A DNA stretch of 64,000 bases. It comes from Roseibium sp. (GTDB lineage Bacteria; Pseudomonadota; Alphaproteobacteria; Rhizobiales; Stappiaceae). A program made the position numbers and the translations under genes. The notes beneath the pieces are model-generated. The model had not been told where the DNA came from and searched no databases. It saw only the letters and a list, made by a program, of their open reading frames with translations. The stretch is from positions 124,001 through 188,000 of the forward strand of contig JAEPNV010000010.1 of the NCBI GenBank assembly GCA_017643215.1. Reading direction: 5' to 3'. This document shows, piece after piece, positions 1-12,595 of this stretch (the stretch's first letter is position 1; every line of letters begins with the position of its first letter).

Positions 1-1
1 C

Positions 2-3499
<3,498 letters not shown>

Positions 3500-3522
3500 T
3501 CGAACAACGCAGGTCGGCTCTT

Positions 3523-3540
3523 GGGCGCGCAAACGCGCCC
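3523..3540 (+). other. Intercistronic stem-loop between gltB and gltD
   Basis: A 7-bp perfect GC stem (GGGCGCG/CGCGCCC) with a CAAA loop lies in the 84-bp gltB-gltD gap. No T-tract follows, so it is not a canonical intrinsic terminator. It could stabilise or process the gltB mRNA end and set the subunit ratio; that role is inference. Confidence 0.5.
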
Positions 3541-3583
3541 GATGGCAGCTGTCCGATAGAACACGCATCGTGAGGAGATCGCC

Positions 3584-5014
3584 TTGGGCAAGGTTACCGG
3601 TTTTCTGGAGATCGACCGGCAGGAACAAAAGTACCAGCCGGCGTCCGATCGCATTCGCCATTTTCGGGAGTTCACGATCCCGCTCAATGACAGCGAAGTG
3701 GCCAATCAGGCCGCCCGCTGCATGGATTGCGGCATTCCGTTTTGTCACGGACCAAACGGATGTCCGGTCAACAACCAGATCCCGGACTGGAATGACCTCG
3801 TTTATCAGGGCGACTGGGAACTCGCCTTGAGCAACCTGCATTCGACGAATAATTTCCCCGAATTCACCGGCCGCATCTGCCCCGCGCCTTGCGAAGAAGC
3901 CTGCACGCTCAATCTTGAAGACGTGCCGGTGAACATCAAGAGCATCGAACAGGCAATTGCCGACAAGGGTTTTGAAGAAGGCTGGATCGTGCCGGAGCCG
4001 CCGGCGACCAAGACCGGCAAGGCCGTCGCGGTCATTGGCGCAGGACCGGCCGGAATGGCCGCGGCCCAGCAACTCGGCCGGGCCGGTCATGCGGTTTACG
4101 TTTATGAGCGCGAACCCAACGCCGGCGGCCTTCTGCGCTATGGCATTCCAGACTTCAAAATGGAAAAGCACCACATCGACCGGCGCGTCGAACAAATGGA
4201 AGCTGAAGGGGTCACCTTCCATTTCGGCGTCAATATCGGTGTCGATACCAGCCTCGATGAGCTCGCCGAGCGTCATGACGCGGTCATTCTGTGCGCCGGC
4301 GCGGAGCGTCCGCGCGACCCCGGCGTCACCGGAATGGAACTGGAAGGCTGCCATTGGGCGATGGACTACCTTGTCCAGCAGAATCGCCGTGTTGGAGGTG
4401 AGCCCGAGACCGGCGAAGCACCGATCTGGGCGGGCGGGAAGCACGTTGTGGTGATTGGCGGCGGTGACACGGCCTCCGATTGCATCGGCACCGCGTTCCG
4501 GCAAGGCGCCTTGTCGGTCACGCAGCTCGATATCCGGCCGATCCCGCCGCTCAAGGAAGACAAAATGACGGTCTGGCCATATTGGCCGACCAAGTTCAGG
4601 ACCTCCTCGTCCCAGGCCGAAGGCGCCGAGAGGGAGTTTTCCGCCGCAACCCTTGCTCTGGTCGGCGAGGACGGTCATGTGACGGGCGTGAAATGCGCAC
4701 GCGTGAATGAAAAACGTGAGCCGATCGCCGGCACCGAGTTCATATTGCGCGCTGATCTTGTGCTGGCCGCGATCGGGTTTTCCGGCCCGCGCCTCGACAC
4801 CTATATCGCCCAATGCGGGGACCGTCTTGAACTTGACGGCCGGACCAATGTCAAAGCCAACACGGACGACTACAAAACCAGCATGGACAAGATTTTCGCA
4901 GCCGGAGATGTGCGCAAGGGTCAGTCCCTGGTCGTCTGGGCAATCCGGGAGGGCCGGCAGGCCGCCCGCGCGGTTGACGAGTATCTGACCGGGTCTACCA
5001 ATCTGCCGAGATAG
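3584..5014 (+). CDS. gltD: Glutamate synthase (NADPH) small subunit
   Basis: This is the beta subunit of glutamate synthase (476 residues). It takes electrons from NADPH through FAD and passes them to the Fe-S and FMN centres of GltB. The N-terminal Fer4_20-type region has the expected cysteines ([19 protein letters not shown] and CPAPCEEAC). An FAD-binding motif ([14 protein letters not shown]) and an NADPH-binding motif ([13 protein letters not shown]) follow, with a C-terminal [14 protein letters not shown] segment typical of the family. The chosen start is TTG, because a GAGGAG ribosome-binding site lies six bases upstream and no ATG fits the N-terminus. Length is normal. It follows gltB on the same strand and is surely co-expressed. 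Confidence 0.96.
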   Translation: MGKVTGFLEIDRQEQKYQPASDRIRHFREFTIPLNDSEVANQAARCMDCGIPFCHGPNGCPVNNQIPDWNDLVYQGDWELALSNLHSTNNFPEFTGRICPAPCEEACTLNLEDVPVNIKSIEQAIADKGFEEGWIVPEPPATKTGKAVAVIGAGPAGMAAAQQLGRAGHAVYVYEREPNAGGLLRYGIPDFKMEKHHIDRRVEQMEAEGVTFHFGVNIGVDTSLDELAERHDAVILCAGAERPRDPGVTGMELEGCHWAMDYLVQQNRRVGGEPETGEAPIWAGGKHVVVIGGGDTASDCIGTAFRQGALSVTQLDIRPIPPLKEDKMTVWPYWPTKFRTSSSQAEGAEREFSAATLALVGEDGHVTGVKCARVNEKREPIAGTEFILRADLVLAAIGFSGPRLDTYIAQCGDRLELDGRTNVKANTDDYKTSMDKIFAAGDVRKGQSLVVWAIREGRQAARAVDEYLTGSTNLPR

Positions 5015-5082
5015 AGCGGCGCACAACCACTTGACGATCCCGTGACGAAAACCGGCACGGGGCATGAAGCCTGTTCGCCGGC

Positions 5083-6264
5083 TTAACGTCCGCCTTCGGC
5101 GGTCATCTCCAAAGCAGAAACCGCCGGTGTGCCCACACGCGTATCGTCCACCCGGCCGGGAACCGGCGGCAGGTCTTCGCCGATAACAAGAAACCGGTAT
5201 GTGGGGGACGCCGTGTCCGGTTCCTCAACCCGCGCATCCCCGCCGAGAAGCTCGACCTCTGGCGACGTGGTCCGGCCGGTCAAGACAATGAAATTGGGAT
5301 CGTCCTCCACCCCCTCAAACGCGAGCCCGCCATACCCGCCGAGCAAACGTGAGAGTTCGCGCTCCACGAAAAAGGCCACCTTGCGAAAGCCGGACCAGGT
5401 AAAGCCAATCCTGTTGGAGCTTCTGAGCCGGCGGTTCTTGCCCTCAACGTCCGGGCCGAAAGACGTGTATTTTTCATCTTCGGATAGAAAAATGTCCCAA
5501 ATATCGACGAACCGGGCCCGCCTTTCTTCCGTCGCAGCACGGAAGATGTCGTTGAGCGCGGTGAAATCCGTGTTTGTCAGGGCCGCGCCAGTCGGCGGCA
5601 GGCCGACCCAGACGATGGGCTTGCGTTCCCGGCGCACCGTGCGGACAAGGCCCTCGACCTTCTCACGATAGGCTGCACGCCACGCATCGGTCATGAATTC
5701 AACCGGCGGTTCACCGGCAAAGGTCTTGCCCAGATCACGGCGCCCAAGCATCACGACCACGGCTTTGACATCCGCTCCCCGGATGCGGGCCAGAACGCGC
5801 GCATTCCAGTCGGGTGCATCTTGGCCGGCAAGGCCAAGGCGATCCTCGGTGATCGTTTCCACGCGGATCATCGGTTGATCGGAAAGCGTAAACCGCAATC
5901 CGTCCGCCACCCCCCGTGCCATCCGGTCGCCAACAACCAGGATCAGCCCCGCATTGGGATCTTTTGGCTCTTCCACAAAGGCAGGCGGAGTTCCCGCCGG
6001 TGGCGCGGTACGGCGCGGCGCGCTGCGCCGCTCCGGCTTTTTCTGACGCTTTTGGCCTCCGCCGAACCATCGCAGCAGGGGGCGAAACGGATTCACGGAC
6101 CGATTGTCGTTTTGAGCAACCTGGTAAGGTTCGTTTGCGCTTTGCGCGCCGGCGGAACCGGAAACCAAAAACAGGGCAACGGCAACGACAGCCGCCAAAA
6201 GCGCCGCACCGGACAACCGCGACGCACGTCCATCATCCAAACCCGTTGGTTTGGCTTTGCCCAT
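5083..6264 (-). CDS. DUF459-like SGNH-fold protein with lost catalytic residues
   Basis: A 393-residue exported or membrane-anchored protein with one hydrophobic segment (residues about 19-40), a basic low-complexity linker (61-90) and a C-terminal SGNH-hydrolase-like domain (about 105-310) of the DUF459 type. The fold blocks can be followed, but the catalytic positions are changed. Block I reads GDR (112-114) instead of GDS, block III reads GRRD (174-177) instead of GxND, and block V reads NRIGFT (284-289) where a catalytic His is expected. It may bind rather than hydrolyse acyl or glycan groups. The start has a GGAG site seven bases upstream. It lies 35 bp behind the lytic transglycosylase gene on the same strand, which suggests a role in the cell envelope. 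Confidence 0.8.
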   Translation of the reverse strand: MGKAKPTGLDDGRASRLSGAALLAAVVAVALFLVSGSAGAQSANEPYQVAQNDNRSVNPFRPLLRWFGGGQKRQKKPERRSAPRRTAPPAGTPPAFVEEPKDPNAGLILVVGDRMARGVADGLRFTLSDQPMIRVETITEDRLGLAGQDAPDWNARVLARIRGADVKAVVVMLGRRDLGKTFAGEPPVEFMTDAWRAAYREKVEGLVRTVRRERKPIVWVGLPPTGAALTNTDFTALNDIFRAATEERRARFVDIWDIFLSEDEKYTSFGPDVEGKNRRLRSSNRIGFTWSGFRKVAFFVERELSRLLGGYGGLAFEGVEDDPNFIVLTGRTTSPEVELLGGDARVEEPDTASPTYRFLVIGEDLPPVPGRVDDTRVGTPAVSALEMTAEGGR

Positions 6265-6299
6265 CTTGCTGCTCCGCGGCTGCCTAGTGCCGGCGGAGT

Positions 6300-7547
6300 T
6301 TAACTGTCGAGCTTGATCCGTGCCAGCAAAACAATCGAGGCATACCCGTCCGGAACCAGCCCGCGCGACCGCTGGTAGGCCCGGATCCCGCGCCGGGTCG
6401 CCGGACCGATCCGGCCATCGACCGCGCCGACGTCAAAGCCCTTGCGGTTGAGCGCGGCCTGCAGCTCCGCTGTCTCTGTCCGCGTCAACGGCAGGTGTTC
6501 CCGCGACCAGTCGCCGGCCAGCGGTCCGCCGCCGATGATCCGGTCCGCAAGATGACCCACCGCAAGCGCGTAGGCAGTGGCGTTGTTGTAGCGCTTGATG
6601 ACATAAAAATTGCGCAGCATCAGGAATTTCGGGCCGTTGATCCCGGCCGGCATGACCAGCACGGCCCGGTCGGATGGCCGTGGAAAGGTCCGCGCATTGG
6701 CGCGGCTGATGCCCCGTTTTGTCCATTCACCCAGGGTCAGTGTTGTTTCGCCATCGGCCAGCGCAAAATCAAACCGGCCCGGCAGTTTGACTTCGTAGCC
6801 CCAGGTCTTTCCTGTCTGCCATCCATGCTTTTTCAGATAAAACGCGGTTGAGGCCAGCGCATCGGGAATGGACGTCCAAATGTCGCGGCGCCCATCGCCG
6901 TTGTAATCCGCCGAATAGGCTTTCCAGCTGGACGGCATGAATTGGGTATGCCCCATGGCACCGGCCCAGGACCCTTCCATATCCTCGAACCGGACATGGC
7001 CGCCCTGGATGATCAAGAGGGCCTTGACCAGCTCCTTGCGCCAAAACGCGGTCCGCCTTGGCGCGGCATAGGCCAGCGTGGCAAGCGCCTGGATGACATT
7101 GTGACGGCCCATGAAGGACCCGTAATTCGTCTCCATGCCCCAGATTGCGAGCACGGCTTCCCGGTCGACACCATACCGTTCTTCGATGTTGCGCAGGACA
7201 TCGGCATATTCCACCAGCAGCTCACGGCCCCGCTCGACACGTGTCTCTGAGACCGCGGTGTCAAGATACTCCCAGATCGGTTTGACGAATTCCGATTGCC
7301 GGTTCATCAGCCGCAGGGTGTCAGTGTCCGGCTCCATCCCGGTGAAAACACTGCGATAAACTTCACCGCGCACGCCGCCCGCCTTGGCCACCGGCCAGAA
7401 GTCGGAAATGAACCGGTCAAATCCAGGATCCGCATGCGCAGTCAGGCTCGACAGGAAAAGGGCCGACGCGGCCAGCACGGCCCGGGCAGCTCTTATCCAT
7501 CCACGGGCCCGCAAACCGGCCGGTTGGTTACGTGTGTCCAATCCCAT
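6300..7547 (-). CDS. Lytic murein transglycosylase (MltB/SLT_2 family) with peptidoglycan-binding domain
   Basis: A periplasmic enzyme that cleaves the MurNAc-GlcNAc bond of peptidoglycan to form 1,6-anhydro ends. A signal peptide occupies about residues 14-40. The SLT_2 domain contains the catalytic Glu in the AIWGMETNYGS motif and the HTQFMPSSW motif. The C-terminus is a PG_binding_1 repeat (NRKGFDVGAVDGRIGPATR). The start is set at 7547 (415 residues) because GAGGAGG lies five bases upstream; the frame is open to 7592 but without a site. It sits between a beta-barrel gene (87-bp gap) and the DUF459 gene on the same strand, a plausible envelope operon. Confidence 0.92.
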   Translation of the reverse strand: MGLDTRNQPAGLRARGWIRAARAVLAASALFLSSLTAHADPGFDRFISDFWPVAKAGGVRGEVYRSVFTGMEPDTDTLRLMNRQSEFVKPIWEYLDTAVSETRVERGRELLVEYADVLRNIEERYGVDREAVLAIWGMETNYGSFMGRHNVIQALATLAYAAPRRTAFWRKELVKALLIIQGGHVRFEDMEGSWAGAMGHTQFMPSSWKAYSADYNGDGRRDIWTSIPDALASTAFYLKKHGWQTGKTWGYEVKLPGRFDFALADGETTLTLGEWTKRGISRANARTFPRPSDRAVLVMPAGINGPKFLMLRNFYVIKRYNNATAYALAVGHLADRIIGGGPLAGDWSREHLPLTRTETAELQAALNRKGFDVGAVDGRIGPATRRGIRAYQRSRGLVPDGYASIVLLARIKLDS

Positions 7548-7634
7548 ACAGGCCTCCTCGTGCCCGCGTCGCCGCATCGTGCCCCCCAGCACATAGGGCT
7601 CTCATCCCTAACAGGCAAAATAGTGACCAACCGG

Positions 7635-9116
7635 TTAATGCCGGAAGCGAAGCCCGGCCTCGACGCTGTTTTGTGTGTAGTCGCTGCCAGAATTTGAACT
7701 CGTGAAGTGCCGATAGGTGTAGCCGGTCCGCAAAGCAACGTTCTGTGTCAAGGCATAGGTCAAACCGAAGAGCCCGGTCAGGGTTTGTTCGTCAATGGAG
7801 ACGCCCTGGTAGGTCCGGTAACTGTATCCAGCGCCCACTTCGCCGACCAGACGATTGTTGAACCCATGCGCCAGCCGCACATCGCCTGAGTAGATGATGG
7901 ACCCGCTCGCGCCATCGATATCCGTGGTTTCAAAACTGGTCCCAAGACCAGCGGTGACGGTTGTCATGCGGCTCGGCGACCAGACGAGCGACCCCTCGAC
8001 GACGAGACCAGCCAAGTTGTCAAGACGCTCGTCTTCCAGGTCCTCGATGCGCCAGCCCGCACCAAGTTCGCCCGTCAGTTTCGGGCCTGCCCCGATCACC
8101 AATCCGCCGCGGATTTCATAGCCCGTCGAATCGCGCTTTTCACATAAGGAATCGCTGCACTCGCGATCGAAGCGCCGGGCAAGCAACGATCCCTCGACAA
8201 AGGGCGACAGCATGCCGCCGTCATTGCTGTCCAGCCTCAATCCCGCGGAATAGAGCGTGTTGTCCCGCGAACTGCTGTTGGAACTGAACACGGCATCGTC
8301 GGCGGTGTAGATATTGCGATCAATTCCTGCGGAGGCGCGCAGGCCCAGCAGACCGACATCCCGCCGCGCGCCGACCTCTGCTTCGATTTCATGGATGTCG
8401 TCGCGGCCGGAGGCGCTTTCCGCGCTTGACGCGCTCTCGCGGGTGTAGCTGTAGCTGATTTCCGCGTCGAGGGTGGTGCTGGCCGACAGATCGAACAGGT
8501 AGCCGGCCGATGCCGTGATGTTCGGATCCGAATCTTCAGAGGAATCTGGATAGCCGACATACGATCCCCGCAGCGCGAAATTCAGCTGGTGGCGCGACCA
8601 ATCGGACGATGCGGTGATGTTCGGAACGATCCGATAAAGGCTGCCCGCCTCTCCGGACGCCGATTGGGACGTATTGTCGGTCCAGCCACCGGTTACGGTG
8701 ATCTCTGGGAAGATCGTAAATCGTCCGAAGCGCAGGCCTTCGGCGGCATCAAAGGTCGTGTCGCCGCCAAAAACGCTGTCATCGAGACCCGCTCCCCGCA
8801 CGCCGTCAACGCTGGAGACAGCCGCAATGCGATCGGAAAACGGTCGCACGGCAACCACACGACCCGCCGTGCCCAGACCCGTTGATCCTTCCTCGGCGGC
8901 GGCATCGTTGGAAAAGGGCGGCAGACCAACAACCGGATTGGGGTCGTCATCGAGGATTTGGTCAAGGTCCGGGTCTTCGGCCGGATCAGAGAACGGATCG
9001 TCAAGCAGCTCGTCAGCACCCACGGCCCCGCGAAGGTCAAATGTCCCCTCCTGGGCCAGAGCAGCTGGTCCAGTCACGGCAAAAACGATGAAAATCCAGA
9101 CCGGTGCGCGCGGCAT
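7635..9116 (-). CDS. Outer-membrane beta-barrel protein
   Basis: A 493-residue secreted protein. Residues 1-22 are a signal peptide ending ALAQ. A non-barrel segment follows (about 23-125) with a strongly acidic stretch (DDPFSDPAEDPDLDQILDDD). From about residue 130 to the end there are alternating amphipathic strands rich in aromatic and small residues, with a C-terminal strand ending in FRH, typical of an outer-membrane barrel of the BBP2/DUF2320 kind common in alphaproteobacteria. One Cys pair (RECSDSLCEK) lies in a predicted loop. Its specific role is not known; export of a polysaccharide or structural barrel function are both possible. It is divergent from kdsD, an LPS-precursor gene, and upstream of the lytic transglycosylase on the same strand. 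Confidence 0.8.
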   Translation of the reverse strand: MPRAPVWIFIVFAVTGPAALAQEGTFDLRGAVGADELLDDPFSDPAEDPDLDQILDDDPNPVVGLPPFSNDAAAEEGSTGLGTAGRVVAVRPFSDRIAAVSSVDGVRGAGLDDSVFGGDTTFDAAEGLRFGRFTIFPEITVTGGWTDNTSQSASGEAGSLYRIVPNITASSDWSRHQLNFALRGSYVGYPDSSEDSDPNITASAGYLFDLSASTTLDAEISYSYTRESASSAESASGRDDIHEIEAEVGARRDVGLLGLRASAGIDRNIYTADDAVFSSNSSSRDNTLYSAGLRLDSNDGGMLSPFVEGSLLARRFDRECSDSLCEKRDSTGYEIRGGLVIGAGPKLTGELGAGWRIEDLEDERLDNLAGLVVEGSLVWSPSRMTTVTAGLGTSFETTDIDGASGSIIYSGDVRLAHGFNNRLVGEVGAGYSYRTYQGVSIDEQTLTGLFGLTYALTQNVALRTGYTYRHFTSSNSGSDYTQNSVEAGLRFRH

Positions 9117-9317
9117 GAAAAACGGGTAACCTGTTCGGAGTTTTCTGAGCCGCTACGGTCACAGATTATGGTTAACACATGGTTTCCCCTGCCTTTTCAC
9201 AGAAAGAAAGCCGTAACCTCTTATTGTCGCAATATCTGATCCATAATGCGGACTTGCGACCGGCGATCGGGTGACGTATGGCTGCCCATACGCCCATAAA
9301 AAGGTCTCAGGAAACAG

Positions 9318-10331
9318 ATGGCAAACCCGAAATCAGATCTCAGCGGTTCCTTTGCAGGTGAACCTGCCGCGCGGTGCCTCGTGTCGGCTGAACGCACCCT
9401 GGAAACGGAAATCGCGGGCCTGAGCGCTCTTCGCGCGGCCTTGAAAAACGGCCTTTCGCAACCCTTCACCCGGACCGTCGAGTTAATCAGCCAGATCAAG
9501 GGCCGCGTGATTGTATCGGGCATCGGCAAGAGCGGCCATATCGGCACCAAACTGGCCGCTAGCCTTGCATCCACCGGCACGCCGGCGTTTTTTGTGCACG
9601 CGAGCGAGGCAAGTCACGGTGATCTGGGAATGATCACCGGGAATGACGTCGTGATCGCGCTGTCATGGTCGGGCGAAACCCAGGAGCTTGCCGGGATCGT
9701 CGCCTACACGCGCCGCTTCCGCGTGCCGCTCGTTGCGATCACGTCCCGGGCGGACAGCACTTTGGGACGGGCAGCCGACATCATCATGAAAATGCCGGGC
9801 GTCACCGAAGCGTGTCCGCATGGCCTTGCGCCGACAACATCGGCGCTCGTCCAGCTGGCGATCGGCGACGCATTGGCCGTCGCGCTTCTCGAAAACCGTG
9901 GCTTTACCGCCCAGGACTTCCGGACCTTCCATCCTGGCGGCCGCCTTGGCGCAAGCCTGACCGCGGCGCGCGACATCATGCATATTGGCGACACGTTGCC
10001 TTTGACCGGGCAAACGACCTTGATGCGCGACGGCATTGTTCTCATGACCCAGAAAGGTTTTGGCGTTCTGGGCATTGTGAACGAATTGAATCAGCTCGTC
10101 GGCGTCATCACCGACGGCGACTTGCGCCGCCACATCAGCACGAACTTCCTGGATAAGCCCGTAACGGACATCATGACACACGGCCCAAAAACCGTGCCGT
10201 CGGACATGATGGCCGCGTCGATCCTGGACCTAGTAAACTCCTCGGCAATCACGTCGGTGTTTGTCGTTGAAAACGGCCGCCCGGTCGGCATTGTCCACTT
10301 GCACGACCTGTTGCGGATCGGCGCCGCCTGA
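9318..10331 (+). CDS. kdsD: Arabinose-5-phosphate isomerase, KpsF/GutQ family
   Basis: It interconverts ribulose-5-phosphate and arabinose-5-phosphate, the first step toward Kdo for lipopolysaccharide or capsule. The 337-residue protein has an N-terminal SIS domain (about 40-180; motifs SGIGKSGHIGTKLAASLASTG and HGDLGM) followed by two CBS domains (about 205-335). The family signature around FHPGGRLGASL is present. An AGGAaacag site precedes the ATG. Length is normal. It is separate from other kds genes here. An exact kdsD versus kpsF role cannot be told from sequence; as the only copy in view, a housekeeping Kdo role is likely. Confidence 0.93.
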   Translation: MANPKSDLSGSFAGEPAARCLVSAERTLETEIAGLSALRAALKNGLSQPFTRTVELISQIKGRVIVSGIGKSGHIGTKLAASLASTGTPAFFVHASEASHGDLGMITGNDVVIALSWSGETQELAGIVAYTRRFRVPLVAITSRADSTLGRAADIIMKMPGVTEACPHGLAPTTSALVQLAIGDALAVALLENRGFTAQDFRTFHPGGRLGASLTAARDIMHIGDTLPLTGQTTLMRDGIVLMTQKGFGVLGIVNELNQLVGVITDGDLRRHISTNFLDKPVTDIMTHGPKTVPSDMMAASILDLVNSSAITSVFVVENGRPVGIVHLHDLLRIGAA

Positions 10332-10350
10332 AGCCAGTTCGCGGCAGCAG

Positions 10351-10422
10351 ATCCTAAAAAATTCTCGGCCATGCGCCCTGAGGCCGCGGCAATTAGGATT
10401 TGATTAGCGTTGATAATCCTAA
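10351..10422 (+). promoter_or_regulatory. Three ATCCTAA-type motifs upstream of pomA (candidate operator)
   Basis: The motif ATCCTAA occurs at 10351-10357 and again within AATCCTAA at 10415-10422. An exact inverted copy, TTAGGATT, lies at 10393-10400. The inverted pair has a 14-bp spacer, giving a 22-bp centre-to-centre distance (two helical turns), and a nested inverted pair GATTA/TAATC sits inside. The stretch is AT-rich within a GC-rich genome and ends 51 bp upstream of the pomA start, as expected for a regulator-binding region. The cognate regulator is unknown. Confidence 0.45.
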
Positions 10423-10472
10423 AATGCACTCACGAGTAACTTGGGCTTTCGCCCACGGCTGTGGTGTGCGTA

Positions 10473-11240
10473 ATGGATCTGGCGACCCTTATCGGTATTG
10501 TCGGTGCCTTTGGCATCGTTGTCACCGCGATTTTCCTTGGTGGCAGTTTCGGACAATTCGTCGACTTGCCATCGATCCTGATCGTGATCGGCGGCGGACT
10601 TGCCGCCACGCTGATCCGCTTCCAGCTGTCCGACATCATCGCGGCCTTTGGCACCGGCTTTAAAGTTGCGCTTGCGGGAAAAAGCGCCGCCCCGCGGGAT
10701 TTGATCGAAGAAATGACCAATCTCGGTGAAATCGTCCGCAAGTCTGGCCCGCTGGGCCTAGAAAACGTCGATGTATCCGATCCGGTGCTGGCCAAGGGCG
10801 TTCAATATGTCGCCGATGGCTATGAGCTTGAATTCATCAAGGAAGCGATGGAACGGGAGCGCGATCTCCAGTTGACGCGCCTGTCCGAAGGCCGGCGTGT
10901 TTTCAAGGCGCTTGGAGATTCCGCACCTGCATTCGGGATGATCGGGACACTGGTTGGCCTGGTCCAGATGCTTGCGAACATGGACGATCCCTCCGCGATT
11001 GGCCCGTCCATGGCCGTCGCGCTTTTAACGACGCTTTACGGCGCCCTCATTTCCAACATCATCTGTCTTCCGGTGGTCGACAAGCTCGACGCGAAATTCG
11101 ATGTCGACGAATTGAACCAGACCTTGATCATTGACGGCGTCATGCAGATCCGGGAGTCGAAGAGCCCGGCCTTGATCAAGGAAATGCTGATTGCCTATCT
11201 GCCGGAGAAAATCCGCGCCGATATGCTTGAAGCGGCCTAA
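10473..11240 (+). CDS. pomA: PomA-type flagellar stator subunit (MotA/TolQ/ExbB family)
   Basis: An inner-membrane stator protein that, with its partner, conducts ions to drive flagellar rotation. At 255 residues it matches the PomA size (about 254) rather than E. coli MotA (295), and the N-terminus MDLATLIGIVGAFGIVV is PomA-like. Four membrane segments are visible (about 5-25, 32-52, 150-172, 182-204). The conserved pore region reads APAFGMIGTLVGLVQMLANMDD and ends in the GPSMAVALLTTLYGAL segment. A cytoplasmic loop lies between segments two and three. ATG at 10473 is chosen because it gives the family N-terminus; a GTG twelve bases upstream is also open. The partner gene follows after 20 bp. 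Ion choice (Na+ or H+) cannot be decided here. Confidence 0.92.
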   Translation: MDLATLIGIVGAFGIVVTAIFLGGSFGQFVDLPSILIVIGGGLAATLIRFQLSDIIAAFGTGFKVALAGKSAAPRDLIEEMTNLGEIVRKSGPLGLENVDVSDPVLAKGVQYVADGYELEFIKEAMERERDLQLTRLSEGRRVFKALGDSAPAFGMIGTLVGLVQMLANMDDPSAIGPSMAVALLTTLYGALISNIICLPVVDKLDAKFDVDELNQTLIIDGVMQIRESKSPALIKEMLIAYLPEKIRADMLEAA

Positions 11241-11260
11241 GCCAAAGCGGGGCACGAACC

Positions 11261-12115
11261 GTGGCCAAGAAGAAAAAACCGTCAGGGGGTGGCGCACCGG
11301 ATTGGCTGGTGACCTTTGCCGACCTCATGTCCCTGTTGGTGTGTTTCTTCGTTCTGATCATCTCTTTCTCAATTCAGGACAAGGAAAAACTCCAGGTTGT
11401 CGCCGGGTCCATGCGGGAGGCCTTCGGGGTCAAGGAATCCTCAAAACGGACCGGCATCATCGAGGTCGAAGGCATCCCGATCCGCGAATACATGAAGGAT
11501 ATCAGCCAGGTCGAACAGGAGCTGGATTCCGACTTCTCGCTGGAGCGGCATGAAAAGCGGCGCAAGCAAGGCCCGGAAGCCAACACCCATGACACCACGG
11601 AAGCGGATATTGAAAAACCGCGGCAATTCGCAACCGCGGCCGCCTCGCTTCGTCAGGCATGGCAGGAAATGCCGGAAATCACGGAGATTTCAAACAATAT
11701 CATCCTGGAGGAGACCGAGGACGGCCTGAACATCATGCTGGTCGACCAGGATGGCCGGTCGATGTTCCGGGAGGGCTCCAAGTATCCTTATGAAACCACG
11801 CGGCGGCTGCTGGCAAAAATGGCGCCGGTCCTGGCCCAGATGCCCAACCGTATTGAAATCACCGGACACACCACAGCCGGCCAGCAAACGCTCGATCCGT
11901 CCTACACCGGCTGGGACCTGTCATCGGAGCGCGCCAACATGGCCCGTCAAATTCTCGCGGAATACGGCGTGCCGAGCGATCAATTTTATGCGGTCATCGG
12001 AAAGTCTGACAGCGAGCCGTTGTTTCCCAACGATCCCTATCTGGCGGCCAATCGCCGGATCGGCATTCTGTTGAAAGCGGAGGCCCCGCCGGTACCGCCT
12101 GGGCACAACCCGTAA
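11261..12115 (+). CDS. pomB: PomB/MotB-type stator subunit with OmpA-like peptidoglycan-binding domain
   Basis: A 284-residue stator partner of PomA that anchors the channel to peptidoglycan. It starts at GTG (VAKKKKPSGG), with a basic N-terminus. One membrane helix contains the conserved ion-binding Asp in PDWLVTFADLMSLLVCFFVLI (about residues 11-31). A plug and linker region follows (about 35-130). The C-terminal OmpA-like domain (about 150-280) has RIEITGHTTAG and LAANRRIGILL. The usual GHTD reads GHTT here, a small departure. The gene lies 20 bp after pomA. No other flagellar genes are in the window. Confidence 0.9.
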   Translation: MAKKKKPSGGGAPDWLVTFADLMSLLVCFFVLIISFSIQDKEKLQVVAGSMREAFGVKESSKRTGIIEVEGIPIREYMKDISQVEQELDSDFSLERHEKRRKQGPEANTHDTTEADIEKPRQFATAAASLRQAWQEMPEITEISNNIILEETEDGLNIMLVDQDGRSMFREGSKYPYETTRRLLAKMAPVLAQMPNRIEITGHTTAGQQTLDPSYTGWDLSSERANMARQILAEYGVPSDQFYAVIGKSDSEPLFPNDPYLAANRRIGILLKAEAPPVPPGHNP

Positions 12116-12130
12116 GTCCAGGTTGGGTGC

Positions 12131-12592
12131 CTACGCCTTTGTCGTGGCAGATTCGGCAACGACCAATCGGGCGCCGTCGATCCGCTCCACACGCACATGC
12201 GTGCCGGCCGGCAGATCCGGACCGGTGATCCGCCACACCGTATCGTCGATCGACAAACGGCCCTCGCCCTGCTGGAGCGGAGCCGCCAGCACGAACTCCC
12301 GGCCAATATAACGGCTGCCGCGTTTGTTGAGATCGGGATCACCGCTCTCCGTTTGCAATCGGGCCATCAGACGGCGCCCAAGGATGAGCGAGACCAGCGA
12401 CAAAGCCAGGAAAAGGCCCAGATAGACCTGCCACGGCAGATCCGTAAACAGCGCGAGCGTACCGACCAAAATGGCCGCCACGCCGAACCACAAGAACACC
12501 GTTCCAGGCGCGACAATTTCCAATCCGAGCAAAAGCAGGCCGAGGATGAACCAATTCCACGGTCCAAGCTCGGCAACGATACGGGCAATCAT
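12131..12592 (-). CDS. NfeD family membrane protein (short form)
   Basis: A 153-residue membrane protein with two or three hydrophobic segments (about 8-75) followed by a C-terminal OB-fold domain (about 90-150, motif SRYIGREFVLAAPLQQGEGRL region). This short NfeD form lacks the N-terminal ClpP-like protease domain of long NfeD. It lies three bases after the SPFH protein gene. NfeD-SPFH pairs are a widespread two-gene unit thought to organise membrane microdomains or quality control. It converges on pomB with a 15-bp gap. Confidence 0.88.
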   Translation of the reverse strand: MIARIVAELGPWNWFILGLLLLGLEIVAPGTVFLWFGVAAILVGTLALFTDLPWQVYLGLFLALSLVSLILGRRLMARLQTESGDPDLNKRGSRYIGREFVLAAPLQQGEGRLSIDDTVWRITGPDLPAGTHVRVERIDGARLVVAESATTKA

Positions 12593-12595
12593 GCC

